A DNA stretch of 64,000 nt, from positions 43,544,501 through 43,608,500 of the forward strand of contig NC_073358.2 in assembly GCF_027580225.2 (NCBI RefSeq). Reading direction: 5' to 3'. Source of the DNA: Misgurnus anguillicaudatus. Its lineage: Eukaryota; Chordata; Actinopteri; Cypriniformes; Cobitidae. This document shows, in pieces, positions 32,044-42,180 of the stretch (position 1 is the stretch's first letter; the number at the start of each line of letters is the position of its first letter). The notes below the pieces were generated by a model. That model worked only from the letters and a program-made list of their open reading frames with translations, was not told where the DNA came from and ran no database searches. A program made the translations under genes and the position numbers.

Positions 32044-32544
32044 AACCCTACTAAAACGCCACTAGGGGCTGACCTCTTCCAGTGTCTGCATAAAGCCCTC
32101 CGGTTCCACTTAAGGATAGGAGAATTAGGTTTTAAGGCAGAAGGCCGGGCACTAGATGTTCCTTTAACCCCACAGTAGTGCCAGCGACTGGGAAGCGCCC
32201 TATCTGAGCGGTATAGGGACGCTGCGGAAGCCACCGCCCCGTTAAGGGCTATTGGTGGGCGAAAGTCAACCGTAGTTGAGGTATAAATGACAGCCGTGGC
32301 TGTGTAAGCAAAGCAGTGCTCTGCTAAGGGAAACGTGGGCTGGTAGGATTAACCCCACGGAATAATACTCACAAAGGAACCCGTTGGGACACAATGTGGG
32401 GCCCTGGCCAAACACATAGGTTCGTAAGAATACAACTAGTGAAAGGCTGACAGCCAATGCTCCGCAACAAAGGCTGTCAAGGCAGTGGAGAGAGCAAATC
32501 AAACCATTACGCATTTTTGCTCTGTTAGCCTTCCATACTGAAAC

Positions 32545-33663
32545 TCAATTTGGAGCCTCAGTCGGAGGCTGCAAGCCGACTTGCGAGTCTGCTCTCCGTG
32601 TCCTCCCTGGTGAGGACAGAACACGAGAGGATACAGGCTCGATACGAACATTGTAGAATCTAATGAACGTATTAGGTGTCGCCCAACCAGCAGCTCTACA
32701 GATGTCTGTTAGCGAGGAACCACGAGCTAATGCCCAAGATGAGGCAACACTCCGAGTGGAGTGCGCTCTCAAATTAAAGGGGCAAGGAATGCCCTGCAAA
32801 TTGTAAGCAAGGGCGATAGTATCAACTATCCAATGAGACATCCTCTGCTTAGTGACAGCTTTCCCTTTCTGCTGGCCACCATAACAAACAAAGAGCTGGT
32901 CTGAGGTCCTGAAGCTTTGTGTGCGGTCCACGTAGAATCGCAGTGCGCGTACGGGGCACAACAAAGCTTCGGTTGGGTTTGCCTGCTCTAAAGGCAATGC
33001 TTGCAAGCTCACCACTTGATCTCTAAAGGGAGTAGTGGGAACTTTGGGCACGTAGCCTGGTCTGGGTCTCAAGGTCACGCTCGAGACAGAAGGACCAAAC
33101 TGAAGGCACGAATCGTCAACAGAGAATGCATGTAAATCCCCTATTCTCTTCACCGAGGCCAATGCTAGTAGGGTCAGAGCCTTCATTGATAGAAGCTTCA
33201 GACTCGCAGACTGCAAAGGCTCGAACGGAGGACTCTGTAGCGCTTTCAGCACCATGGACAGGTCCCAGGGAGGAATAGAAGGAGGGCGCGAGGGGTTTAG
33301 CCTGCGAGCGCCTCTCAGGAATCTAATAACCAAATCATGCTGGCCCACTGATCTGCCGTTAATAAGTGAGTGATGAGCAGATATAGCGGCGATATCAACT
33401 TTAATAGTGGACGGTGACAGCCTACCATCTAATCTATGTTGAAGATATAAAAGCACAATGTTAATAGGGCATTCTCTGGGGTCCTCGCGTTGCGAAGAGC
33501 ACCAGGTGACGAAAAGGTTCCATTTTAACGCGTAAGCCCGTCTCGTAGACGGAGCTCGTGCCGCGTCAATAGTGTTAGATACCGCCTGGGGCAAATCACT
33601 TAAACCTTGCGCGCGCTCAACGACCAAACGTGGAGATTCCACAGGTCGGGGCGCGGGTGCCAT
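32545..33663 (-). CDS. DIRS copy 2 tyrosine recombinase, intact
   Basis: A 372-aa ORF from ATG 33663 (MAPAPRPVE), the same start as the copy 1 homologue. Residues about 35-115 form the SAM-like DNA-binding part (STRRAYALKWNLF, SPSTIKVDIAAIS). The catalytic domain has R173 (VKRIGD), H301 and R304 (HSTR), W327 (GWATP) and nucleophile Y337 (IRFYNV), the full tyrosine-recombinase set, in the order usual for DIRS enzymes (retrotransposon class of the lambda-integrase fold). It would cut and join the circular cDNA at the tip junction and the target, explaining the lack of target duplication. It overlaps the end of the RT ORF in another frame. It ends about 500 bp before the ICR. Confidence 0.95.
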   Translation of the reverse strand: MAPAPRPVESPRLVVERAQGLSDLPQAVSNTIDAARAPSTRRAYALKWNLFVTWCSSQREDPRECPINIVLLYLQHRLDGRLSPSTIKVDIAAISAHHSLINGRSVGQHDLVIRFLRGARRLNPSRPPSIPPWDLSMVLKALQSPPFEPLQSASLKLLSMKALTLLALASVKRIGDLHAFSVDDSCLQFGPSVSSVTLRPRPGYVPKVPTTPFRDQVVSLQALPLEQANPTEALLCPVRALRFYVDRTQSFRTSDQLFVCYGGQQKGKAVTKQRMSHWIVDTIALAYNLQGIPCPFNLRAHSTRSVASSWALARGSSLTDICRAAGWATPNTFIRFYNVRIEPVSSRVLSSPGRTRRADSQVGLQPPTEAPN

Positions 33664-35780
33664 AATGTGCCCCCTCCTTGAGAAAGAAGGTCCTTCCTCA
33701 GGGGAATCTGCCAGGGAGGGGCTGTCGCATTAATTCCGGAAACCAATTCCTGGTCGTCCAATATGGGGCGATCATTAAAAGGCTCTCCTCGTCCTGCCTG
33801 ACTTTGCACAGTATCTGTGCTATTAAACTCACTGGGGGGAACGCATATTTGCGCATACCCCGCGGCCAGCTGTGTGCCAACGCATCCACGCCGAGGCTGC
33901 CCTCGGTTAGTGAATACAACAGGCGACAATGGGTATTGTCCGGTGACGCAAATAGGTCTATCTGCGCTCGACCGAATTTCCTCCAAATCAGCTGGACCGT
34001 CTGGGGGTGGAGTCGCCATTCGCCGGGGCGCGCCGCTCGGGAAAGCGCGTCTGCCGCTGTGTTGAGCGAGCCCGGAATGTAAATGGCACGAAGGGACCTC
34101 AGATGCTTCTGACTCCAAAGGAGGAGATGACGAGCGAGATGCGACAGGTGACGAGAACGCAAACCGCCTTGACGGTTGATATACGCTACAGTCGCAGTGT
34201 TGTCTGAGCGCACTAGTACATCCTCTCCTCGCAGCTCCGTAGCGAAGCGTACGAGTCCCAGATATACTGCCCATAACTCGCGGCAATTGATATGCCAATG
34301 CAACTGGGGTGCTGTCCACACCCCCGAAGCCGTGAGCTCGTCGTACGTGGCTCCCCAGCCCGTGTCGGAGGCATCTGTGTGGACAACAGCATGCCGGGAG
34401 ACCTGTCTCATGGACACGCCGGCCCTGAGAAACGCGGGGTCTGACCACGGGGGGAATGTTAGGCGACACGCAGGTGTAATGGTTACACGATGGATGCCAG
34501 CGCGCCACGCTCTCCTCGGGACTCGATCGTGAAGCCAACGCTGAAGCGGTCTCATATGGAGCAGTCCGAGCGGTGTCACGGCCGCTGCTGCTGCCATACG
34601 CCCCAGGAGTCTCTGAAATTGTTTCAGAGGGACTGCATTCTTCCCTCGGAATGAACCGAGGCAAGTCAGAATTGATTGGACGCGCTCCTCTGTTAAACGC
34701 GCCGATAAATCGATCGAGTCCAGTTCCATACCGAGAAAAGAGATCCTCTGCGTGGGGCAGAGTTTGCTCTTTTCCCAGTTGACCCGAAGACCCAGACGGG
34801 CGAGATGTTGAAGTGTTAGATCTCTGTGTTCGCACAGCGTCCGCCGAGAATGCGCAATTATAAGCCAATCGTCGAGGTAAGCCAGAATGCGAACACCGCT
34901 CTCTCTGAGGGGCTTTAACGCCGCCTCTACTACTTTCGTGAACACACGGGGAGAGAGAGACAGCCCGAACGGTAGTACTTTGTATTGGTATGCCCGTCCC
35001 TCGAACGCAAACCGGAGAAACGGTCGGTGACGAGGGAGAATGGACACATGAAAGTACGCGTCTTTCAGGTCTATCGCTGCAAACCAATCTTGGGGGCGTA
35101 TTGCACTGAAAATTTGTTTCGGTGTAATCATCCTGAAAGACCTCTTCTGAAGAGATTTGTTCAGGACACGCAAATCCAAAATCGGTCGTAACCCGCCGCC
35201 TTTCTTGGGTACTATGAAATACGGGCTGTAAAAACCCGATCTCATCTCGGTAAGAGGGATCGGCTCGACGACTTCGACTTCGACCTCTGCACGCAGTACA
35301 TGTGCAACGGACGCTTTCACCGTGGTGAAACGTATGCCCGCAAATTTGGGAGTGTGCCGATTGAATTGAATTTCGTAACCGAGGCGGATCGTGCGTAAAA
35401 CCCAACGAGACGGACTGGGAAGCTGAAGCCAAGCCCCCAGGGACCGTACGAGAGGAATTAACGGCACTACCGGTGTACCCGCGGCGGGGCAGCGAGGCGG
35501 GACAGGCGGGACTGCCGGTGCGTCTGCCGTGACAGCATAAGCATCTACAGTATGTGTGTGTGTGACACTGACCTGAGCCCGCTGAGGGAAACGGTCGTCC
35601 GGTCTCCTCAGCTGAGGACGCAGACTCCGAAGGGGTTGCTGGTGGTCCGGTCTCCGAAGGGGAGAGCTCGAACTCCTCAGAACACCCATTGGCGACAGAG
35701 GAGAGGGAGGAAGAGCATCTGACTGCCCGCTCACATCTCTCTCGATCCTCTGGAGACCTGGAGAAGGAATAGGAATGCAC
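33600..35780 (-). other. Open +1 frame over the copy 2 RT domain
   Basis: A 726-codon frame, open across the whole RT-RNase H region out of phase with it. The equivalent frame in copy 1 is also open and is part of its 1384-codon ORF. Its last 40 or so codons are the displaced C-terminus of the RT ORF. The rest has no recognisable fold, is rich in Ser, Arg and Pro, and is visibly less similar between copies than the RT frame. Known DIRS elements overlap their RT and YR ORFs in different phases, so an extended overlap has precedent, but I do not claim a protein. Confidence 0.4.
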
Positions 35781-36355
35781 TCTTTTTGTGGTTTTGTGGG
35801 TGCCGGCTGAGAAGCCGGCGGAACAGAAACAAAACGAAACAAAAGATTTTCCACCCGGCCCTCTACCGGTGGAAGGAGCGGTGCCATCACCGTCTCCCGT
35901 AGAGTGATCCCATCCAACTCCAGGTCGCCCGTCTCAGGGCCGCTTCGATTTCCGTTTGCCACGGGAAGCGGGTGGTGCGGGCGGGGCGGGCTGCCGACGG
36001 CTGTTCCCTCTCCGTGGTCTAGAAGACGTTCTAGCGGGGGGGGCGGAGGCAGCCGCCGGAGGGCGCCCTCGGCGAGGAGCAGACGGGGCCGCCGGCGCTG
36101 GGGGGCGAGATGCAGGTCGCTTGCGCCGGGGCATGATCTGAGCGATCGCTTCCGTCTGCTTCTGGGCGACGGAGAACTGCTGGGCAAACGACTCCACCGA
36201 CTCGCCGAACAGGCCTGCCTGGGATACGGGCGCATCCAAGAACTTGTTCTTTTCAGCATCCAACATGTCGGCCAGACAGAGCCACAGATGGCGTTCCTGG
36301 ACCACCATCGTGGACATCGCACGACCAATCGCCTGTGCCGTGACCTTCGTAGCAC
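33698..36355 (-). CDS. DIRS copy 2 reverse transcriptase / RNase H / Dam-like, altered ends
   Basis: The open frame is 885 codons, but residues 1-135 are gag DNA read out of phase. Real similarity begins near ETGDLELDGITL (a Gag tail brought into this frame by an indel). RT: YSPYFIVPKKGGGLRPILDL (377-396), SPRVF, YLDD at 493-496. RNase H: D661, E693, D718, D769. Dam-like region: QIDLFASP, GVDALAHSWP, FPPVSLIAQ, PYWTTRNW (about 798-871). After WFPEL the frame is lost to a 7-bp deletion at about 33728-33740 relative to copy 1, so the last 45 or so residues are missing and continue in another frame (TAPPWQIPLRKDLLSQ). Core catalytic residues are all present. Confidence 0.9.
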   Translation of the reverse strand: MLRRSRHRRLVVRCPRWWSRNAICGSVWPTCWMLKRTSSWMRPYPRQACSASRWSRLPSSSPSPRSRRKRSLRSCPGASDLHLAPQRRRPRLLLAEGALRRLPPPPPLERLLDHGEGTAVGSPPRPHHPLPVANGNRSGPETGDLELDGITLRETVMAPLLPPVEGRVENLLFRFVSVPPASQPAPTKPQKECIPIPSPGLQRIERDVSGQSDALPPSPLSPMGVLRSSSSPLRRPDHQQPLRSLRPQLRRPDDRFPQRAQVSVTHTHTVDAYAVTADAPAVPPVPPRCPAAGTPVVPLIPLVRSLGAWLQLPSPSRWVLRTIRLGYEIQFNRHTPKFAGIRFTTVKASVAHVLRAEVEVEVVEPIPLTEMRSGFYSPYFIVPKKGGGLRPILDLRVLNKSLQKRSFRMITPKQIFSAIRPQDWFAAIDLKDAYFHVSILPRHRPFLRFAFEGRAYQYKVLPFGLSLSPRVFTKVVEAALKPLRESGVRILAYLDDWLIIAHSRRTLCEHRDLTLQHLARLGLRVNWEKSKLCPTQRISFLGMELDSIDLSARLTEERVQSILTCLGSFRGKNAVPLKQFQRLLGRMAAAAAVTPLGLLHMRPLQRWLHDRVPRRAWRAGIHRVTITPACRLTFPPWSDPAFLRAGVSMRQVSRHAVVHTDASDTGWGATYDELTASGVWTAPQLHWHINCRELWAVYLGLVRFATELRGEDVLVRSDNTATVAYINRQGGLRSRHLSHLARHLLLWSQKHLRSLRAIYIPGSLNTAADALSRAARPGEWRLHPQTVQLIWRKFGRAQIDLFASPDNTHCRLLYSLTEGSLGVDALAHSWPRGMRKYAFPPVSLIAQILCKVRQDEESLLMIAPYWTTRNWFPELMRQPLPGRFP

Positions 36356-37441
36356 GGAGGGCCAGATCCGTAGCGGCCCGGAGCTCCGAAAGCACAGGCG
36401 AGTCGTGTCCTCCCTCGTGCAGATCTCTCAAGGCCTTGGCCTGGTGGACCTGCAGCAACGCCATAGCGTGCAGGGCTGAAGCCGCCTCTCCACATGCATG
36501 ATAGGCAGCCCCCGTTAAACCGGAAGACTGTCTGCAAGCACGGGAGGGGAGGGTTGGACGATCCTTCCAAGTGGAAGCGGTGGCCGGACACAGTTGCATC
36601 ACAACCGCACGCTCCACGGGGGGGATGCCCGTATAACCCTTAGCGGCTCCATCGGTGAGGGAGGTGAGGGGGGAGGGCTGAAACGGCCGTAAACGGGTAG
36701 AATACGGCGACCTCCAGGTCCTGGTCAGCTCCTCGTGCACCTCGGGGAAGAAAGGTACCGGCGGAGAGGTTTGTGAAACCCGGGCAGCTCCAAAGAACCA
36801 ATCATCCAGGCGGGACGGTTCGGGCTGTGGGGGGTGAACCCACTCCAACCCGACGGTCTCCGCCGCTCGAGAGAGCACGGCCACCATCTCTGGATCGAAA
36901 TCCGGCGTCACGACCCGTCCGGAAGGGGGGAGGACATCCAGATCCTCAGAGGTAGAGGCCCACCCTCGGATGCTGCGGTCTCCGTGGACCCGGAGGGAGG
37001 CACGACAGATCCAACAGACATCGTAGAACACGACTCTGAAGTTTCCATCGGCGCATCAACCGGCTGTGGATGAGGAGGCTGAGAGGCGGAGGACGAATCC
37101 CCCGCCCGGTTCAGCACAGTGATGCGGAGATCATCCTTCGAGAGCTTCACAGCCGCACCGTGGCGGCGATCAGAGCTCGTCGGACGTGGGTTGCGTTTTT
37201 CCCGGAGGAAAGACAACCGTCTCCGCAAATCCACAAGGGACATGTTCTCGCAGTGAGAACACTTACCCCCAGCGAACGCTGCCTCAGCGTGCTCGATGCC
37301 CAAGCACGAGAGACAACGCTCGTGACCGTCCTTCGGACCCATATACTTCCCGCATCCAAGATCGCACGGACGAAAAGCCATCCTGAAAAGGACGCTAATC
37401 TCCGGATATACGAGAGAGTGGCTGCCTTTAACAAGGCACAA
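35934..37441 (-). pseudogene. gag: DIRS copy 2 gag, two frameshifts
   Basis: It starts at ATG 37441 with the Cys/His cluster (CDLGCGKYMGPKDGHERC, then SCLGIEH and CSHCENM), matching copy 1. This frame runs to 36908 but loses homology after TAASEGGP. From about 36965 the Gag continues in the next frame (SEDLDVLPPSGR ... DPEMVAVLSRA), consistent with a 1-nt deletion at about 36946-36965. The second segment ends at 35934 after SRGKRKSKRP. There a net 2-nt difference from copy 1 puts the remaining Gag tail (GDLELDGITLRE) into the RT frame. The central domain (LHEGGHDS, VVQERHLWLCL, MPRRKR) is well preserved. A complete Gag cannot be made without frame changes. Confidence 0.88.
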
Positions 37442-37669
37442 AGCTCTCTCGTATCACTCTTTTAGGGAAATTCACTCAGATGCTCAGTTGATGATGCGCA
37501 CAGGGAAAGGCAACGCACACACTAAACTCAAAACAAAAAGATGCAGAGCCTGTGGAATACTGCGAAGCGTCCGCTGTGGTACTGCCAGTCCAACCAACTT
37601 CCGCAATCGATCCCAACAGAGTAAAGTAGCTTCTCAGTAGCAGATACTGCCGGCTTTCGAAGCGATAAA

Positions 37670-37834
37670 AAGCTGATTTCCCTATTTGCACGTGCGCCTT
37701 ATATACGCACCTGGCGGGGCGGCGCCAGCATTATGCAAATATCTCAATGCCAAGTTCATTGGCGTTTTAGTAGTATTCGAAGCAGATTGGTCTCTCTAAG
37801 CGAGCTCCCAATTCGTCGGTCACGACGTGACGTC
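37670..37834 (-). repeat. DIRS copy 2, inverted terminal repeat (5' end)
   Basis: Inverted copy of 31705-31869 with a 23-bp outer tip (37835-37857). It contains the presumed sense promoter TATA-like box at 37699-37706. The gag ATG lies about 230 bp inside, a shorter leader than in copy 1. Confidence 0.92.
37699..37706 (-). promoter_or_regulatory. TATA-like box, presumed sense promoter of DIRS copy 2
   Basis: The minus strand reads GTATATAA in GGTGCGTATATAAGGCGC, with octamer ATTTGCAT about 27 bp upstream. This is the same arrangement as in copy 1 despite divergence elsewhere in the ITR. Confidence 0.5.
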
Positions 37835-38235
37835 GTAGTGACCGACTGAAAGGGAACTATTCTTCTAAAAATATATAAAAATACAAATATATCAAATGAA
37901 AGAACAGACCCTCTGCTTTCAAACAAACAATAAACAAAGAAACAAAAGTTTCATCCTTTCTTTATTTTTTCTCTGTTTATAAACTCTTAAATATGGGTAT
38001 TTTTCTTCAAAAATACAAAATTTTAAGCAAAAAGCTAAAAATAATAGCATAATAGAAATTTTGTTAGAAATCAGATTTAGAAAGATTATCAAAACCTACA
38101 CGGAGTGTAAAATTAATAAATAATTTTTTGCTTCCGTTTTTTTATAAATTGGTAAATTGCGGTATTACAGATTACCATAAAAACTCATCAGAAACACATT
38201 TTTCAGAAAGTTTTCTCTTAATTGACAAGATAAGT

Positions 38236-40697
38236 ATCAGCTTAGTCTTGGATGTTTCTCCAAAAATCACTTACAGAAATGAAAATAGAAAAAAATAAGA
38301 CCATTGTTAAAATATATAGATATATAAGAGTATAGCTGTAAAATTTAAAATTATATATGTGACATAATCAGAATTATTTGGGTAAATTTAATGAGACATG
38401 TTTAAGTTCATAATGAAATCTTCAATAAAATCAACTTTGTTTTCAGACTTGGCAAATCTGAGCTCAGTTTGTCTTTTTCTCAGGTGAAAAACATTTTGAA
38501 AACTTACATTTATATTTCCATTTACTATTCATTTGATCTCAATGAAATCTAGAAGAAATATCTGTAATTTTAAAGAGGTCTCATCTGTGATTTTTCTTAT
38601 AGACATGTACAGTTTTTTACCCAAATGGGTGATTCTCACAAAATTCAGGTTTAGAATGTGTCCAGTATCAGAATTTTTAAAAAGCCCTTGAAGCCATTTT
38701 TGCACATATAAGATTTCTTATGAACTTACTACAATCATTATGTTTAGAGGATTTAAAATATATTTCCTATAGAATTATTTACATTTTTTAGATTATCAAT
38801 ATCAAAAATTATCATTACCGCAACATGATATTACATTAAATATATACATTTACAAACTCATGTTTCGGTAATGAGAACTAAAATGTTGTCTAGGTACTAT
38901 GACAAACAAACTTTTACTTTTATCTGGAGAGAAAAAATAAGAACTGCTTACCTGGTAGCCATCTTGAGTGTCACAGTCAATTATGTCCCTTCCAACTTCC
39001 ATTTTTTTAAATTTTAGTTCCTTGAGGGCTTAAACAATGATTGAAAATTGTTGCGGTGGATGGGAAAATTGGTCTTGGACACATTTATATTCCTTATTAT
39101 TGTCTCTCCATTTACCAATGATCACCAAATACCACGTTTATTTACTGTAAATAATGTTTATAGTATAACATGCACTGAAGCTTTTTATCTTTTAGATTTT
39201 TTAATAAAAAAAATGATTCCATGTCAAAGAGCCCCAATCCAGTCATGGACACGTTGCGTTAAGGAAAAGTTTCCCCTTAAATATGGAAAAAACAACAAAA
39301 TTGTTTTTTATGATGTAATTTGAAATCATGTGCAAAATAGTACATGAAGAGATGTTTGTAACTGTATGCTTCTTATTTTGATAGCATTGACTTTTATTAT
39401 CAAAATGTTTCATGACACCTCGCAAGTCTAATTTGACGAGAATCATCCAAATACCTGATGTCATTATGACTTTGAATAAGATTACTACAGATATCCTCTG
39501 TGTGCGAGTGTGCATAATGTGTGTGTTTGTGTGCGCGAGTGTGCATAATGTTTGTGTTTGTGTGTGCATAATCGTTTGCACAAGTGTGCATTCATTATCA
39601 CCTCCAAACAATAAATACGGTTTGTGCATGAAAACTCTGTAATGATATCGCTAATTAACGCAATTACGTTAATTGTGTGAAATGTTATTGCTTCACAAAG
39701 GCCCCCATACAGCGCGCGTTTAACATATCTGTCACCTCACCACACACCCGTCACATATTCATAAATACTCGGTTTTCCCTCTTTATACAGTACAAACTGC
39801 AACTTTCGCTTTTCAAGCGCAGAGAAGGTTGCAAGATGCTTCTGAAATGCTATTATGATGATTTCAGCATTTACATTTAGATGGAAGAAGTTTTGAAGGG
39901 GAAGCAAATTTCCTATACTGAGAATTTGCAGAAAATGATTTGTCAGTTGAACACTTTCAGGTCTATGCCAGACAAGATGAAGGTCTCAAAAAGAAAGCCC
40001 CGAAGCCAACTTGTGAGGTCTTGATCTGTCTTATGTCTGACACTAAATTGAAGCGAACGGCAAAGCGAGGTCTTGGTAATAGTGTTTGACCGATAAGGAT
40101 TTTACAGTGACCGGTTACGATACTGGTACTGGAGAGCGTGGGGGCTCGGCACTGAGATCAAATGCAGACTTTATTTGTGACAGAATAAAACAATGTATTG
40201 AAAAGAAATAGAAATATAATTCAAAATCAATTGTTTTGGATTTCAAATAAATTGCATTAGCATGAGAGTGTAGTTACTTTGTTTTTTGTGTAATGCACTA
40301 TTATTGTGTTTGTTCTTTTTTCATAACCAGTTTGGTCTGTCTGTCTCTAAAAAAATGCTACAGTGCTCCATTAGTTTGTTGGAGAGTGTTCAATAGTTTA
40401 CAGTACTCCATTGTTTTGCATTCTGTGTTGGATGTATAGCCTTGCAATTTGTTGTTTCGCTGTATTTTTGGTCCAATGTCTTAACTGTGGTTTTCTTTCA
40501 GCTTTCAATAATTTGATTTGGTGTAATTGAGTTTATATCCTGGGGCTTAGCCAAACATGTTTTGCTGAATGAACGTAGCCCCGAGTCATCTCTTTCTCTT
40601 GTGCTGTATATTTTAGGTGTCCTAAAGGCGTGCAAGAGGCTTTGGTGAAAAACAAACTCAAATATAATCCATTATTTGATTAAAGTCTTGACCTGCA
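38236..40697. other. Anonymous AT-rich DNA
   Basis: Long A/T runs. 38620-38960 contains inverted fragments around TTACCGCAACATGATATTAC resembling a dispersed repeat. 39500-39575 has interrupted TGTGTGT runs with repeated GTGTGCATAAT. No ORF with a domain. 39700-40100 is more balanced but still unassigned. Confidence 0.4.
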
Positions 40698-42180
40698 CTG
40701 CAAAAAAATGACTGACTTAGTATTTTTGTCTTGTTTTCAGTAGAAATATCTAAAAATTCTTAAATTAAGATGCTTTTAAGCAAAATGACCCAAGAAAAAA
40801 TAGTCTAGTTGTTAGACAAAAAATATATAATTTGGGTGAATTTGTGCTTAGAACAAGCAAAATATCTGCAAAACAAGCAAAAATAATCTTGAAATAAGAT
40901 TTCTTTTTCCTTAAACACTTAATTCAAGCAAAATTTTCTCACCCCATTGGCAGATATTTTTGCTTGTTTTATGCACAAATTCACTTAATTGTATATTTTT
41001 TTGTCTAAAAACTAGACTTATTTTCTTAGGTCATTTTGCTCATCAAAAAAATACATCTTGATTTAAGAATTGTAGATTTTTTTACTGAAAACAAGACAAA
41101 AATACTAAGTTAAAAAGGTAATTTTTGTAGTGCACTGCGAAATATGATTTTCAAGAAAAAAAAATCTTAGTATTTTTGTTGTTTCCAGTAAAAATATCTA
41201 AAAATTCTTAAATTAAGATGAGCAAAACGACCCAAGAAAATAAGTCTAGTTTTTAGACTAAAAATATACAATTTAAGTGATTTTGTGCATAAAACAAACA
41301 AAAAAATTGCCAATGGGGTAAGCAAATTTAGTGTTTAAGAAAAATTTTCAAGATTTTTTTGCTTACCCCATTGACAGATTTTTTTGCTTGTTTTATGCAC
41401 AAATTCACTTAATTGAAACGACCCAAGAAAAAAAGTCTAGTTTTTAGACTAAAAATATCAAATTTAAGTGATTTTGTGCATAAAACAAAAAAAAAATGCC
41501 AATGGGGTAAGCACATTTTTCTTGAATTTTTCTTGAATTTAGCGTTTAAGAAAAATGTTCAAGATTTTTTGCTTACCCCATTGGCAGATTTTTTGGCTTG
41601 TTTTATGCACAAAAAAACTATAGACTTATTTTCTTGGGTCATTTTGCTTATCAAGAAAACGCATCTTAATTTAAGAATTTTAAATATTTTTACTGAAACC
41701 AAGACAAAAACACTAAGTTCAAAATCATTTTTACAGTGCACTGCAAAAAAAGATTTTCAAGAAAAAAATCTTATTATTTTGTCTTGTTTTCAGTAAAAAT
41801 ATCATAAATTCTTAAATTAAGATGCTTTTTCTTGATGAGCAAAACGACCCAAGAAAATAAGTCTAGTTTTTAGACCAAAAATATCAAATTTAAGTGATTT
41901 TGTGCATAAAACAAGCCAAAAAAAATTGCTAATGGGGTGGCCAATTTTTTCTTGCATTTTTCTTGAATTAAGTGTTTACCCCATTGGCAGATTTTTTTTG
42001 CTTGTTTTATGCACAAAATCACTTAAATTTGATATTTTTGGTCCAAGAACTAGACTTATTTTCTTGGGTCGTTTTGCTTATCAAGAAAAAGCATCTTAAT
42101 TTAAGAATTCTTAGACATTTTTACTGAAAACAAGACAAAATACAAATTTTTTTTTTCTTGAAAATCATGTTTTGCAGTGC
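40698..42180. mobile_element. Chain of three fold-back elements (CACTGCAAAA ends)
   Basis: Three consecutive palindromic units, about 40698-41135, 41133-41740 and 41737-42180, share CACTGCAAAAAAATG / TTTTTGCAGTGC-type ends and meet at GTGCACTGC. Each arm repeats ATCTAAAAATTCTTAAATTA, AATAAGTCTAGTTTTTAGAC, TTTTGTGCATAAAAC and GCCAATGGGGTAAGC, inverted about its centre. They are non-coding, and ORFs over them (41413-41796 and others) are chance. I recognise this as a very common fish fold-back repeat. Confidence 0.75.

Larger units (their letters stand above)
31659..37857 (-). mobile_element. DIRS-group retrotransposon, copy 2
   Basis: A 6199-bp element of the same architecture as copy 1: 5' ITR (37670-37834) with outer tip to 37857, gag, RT/RNase H/MT, YR, ICR (31935-32043), 3' ITR (31705-31869) with outer tip from 31659. 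Its two ITRs look identical to each other, implying recent insertion, yet differ much from copy 1 between the conserved core motifs. Outer tips are almost the same as in copy 1, so both should use the same recombinase. The element is flanked by AAC on the left and ends in AAC on the right. Lesions: two gag frameshifts and a 7-bp deletion near the RT end. YR is intact. Confidence 0.93.
31566..38235. mobile_element. TTAA-type MITE interrupted by DIRS copy 2
   Basis: The inverted orientation of the 30960 MITE is visible on both sides of the retrotransposon: 31566-31658 (CTCATTCCCCGCCAGCC ... CCAGAAAAC) and 37858-38235 (TATTCTTCTAAAAATATATA, then GAACAGACCCTCTGCTTTC). Joining the flanks gives the same sequence as the intact copies (GGAAAAATTATTTTC in one, inverted), so the retrotransposon entered with no extra target bases. 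The right terminus decays after about 38235. Confidence 0.7.
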
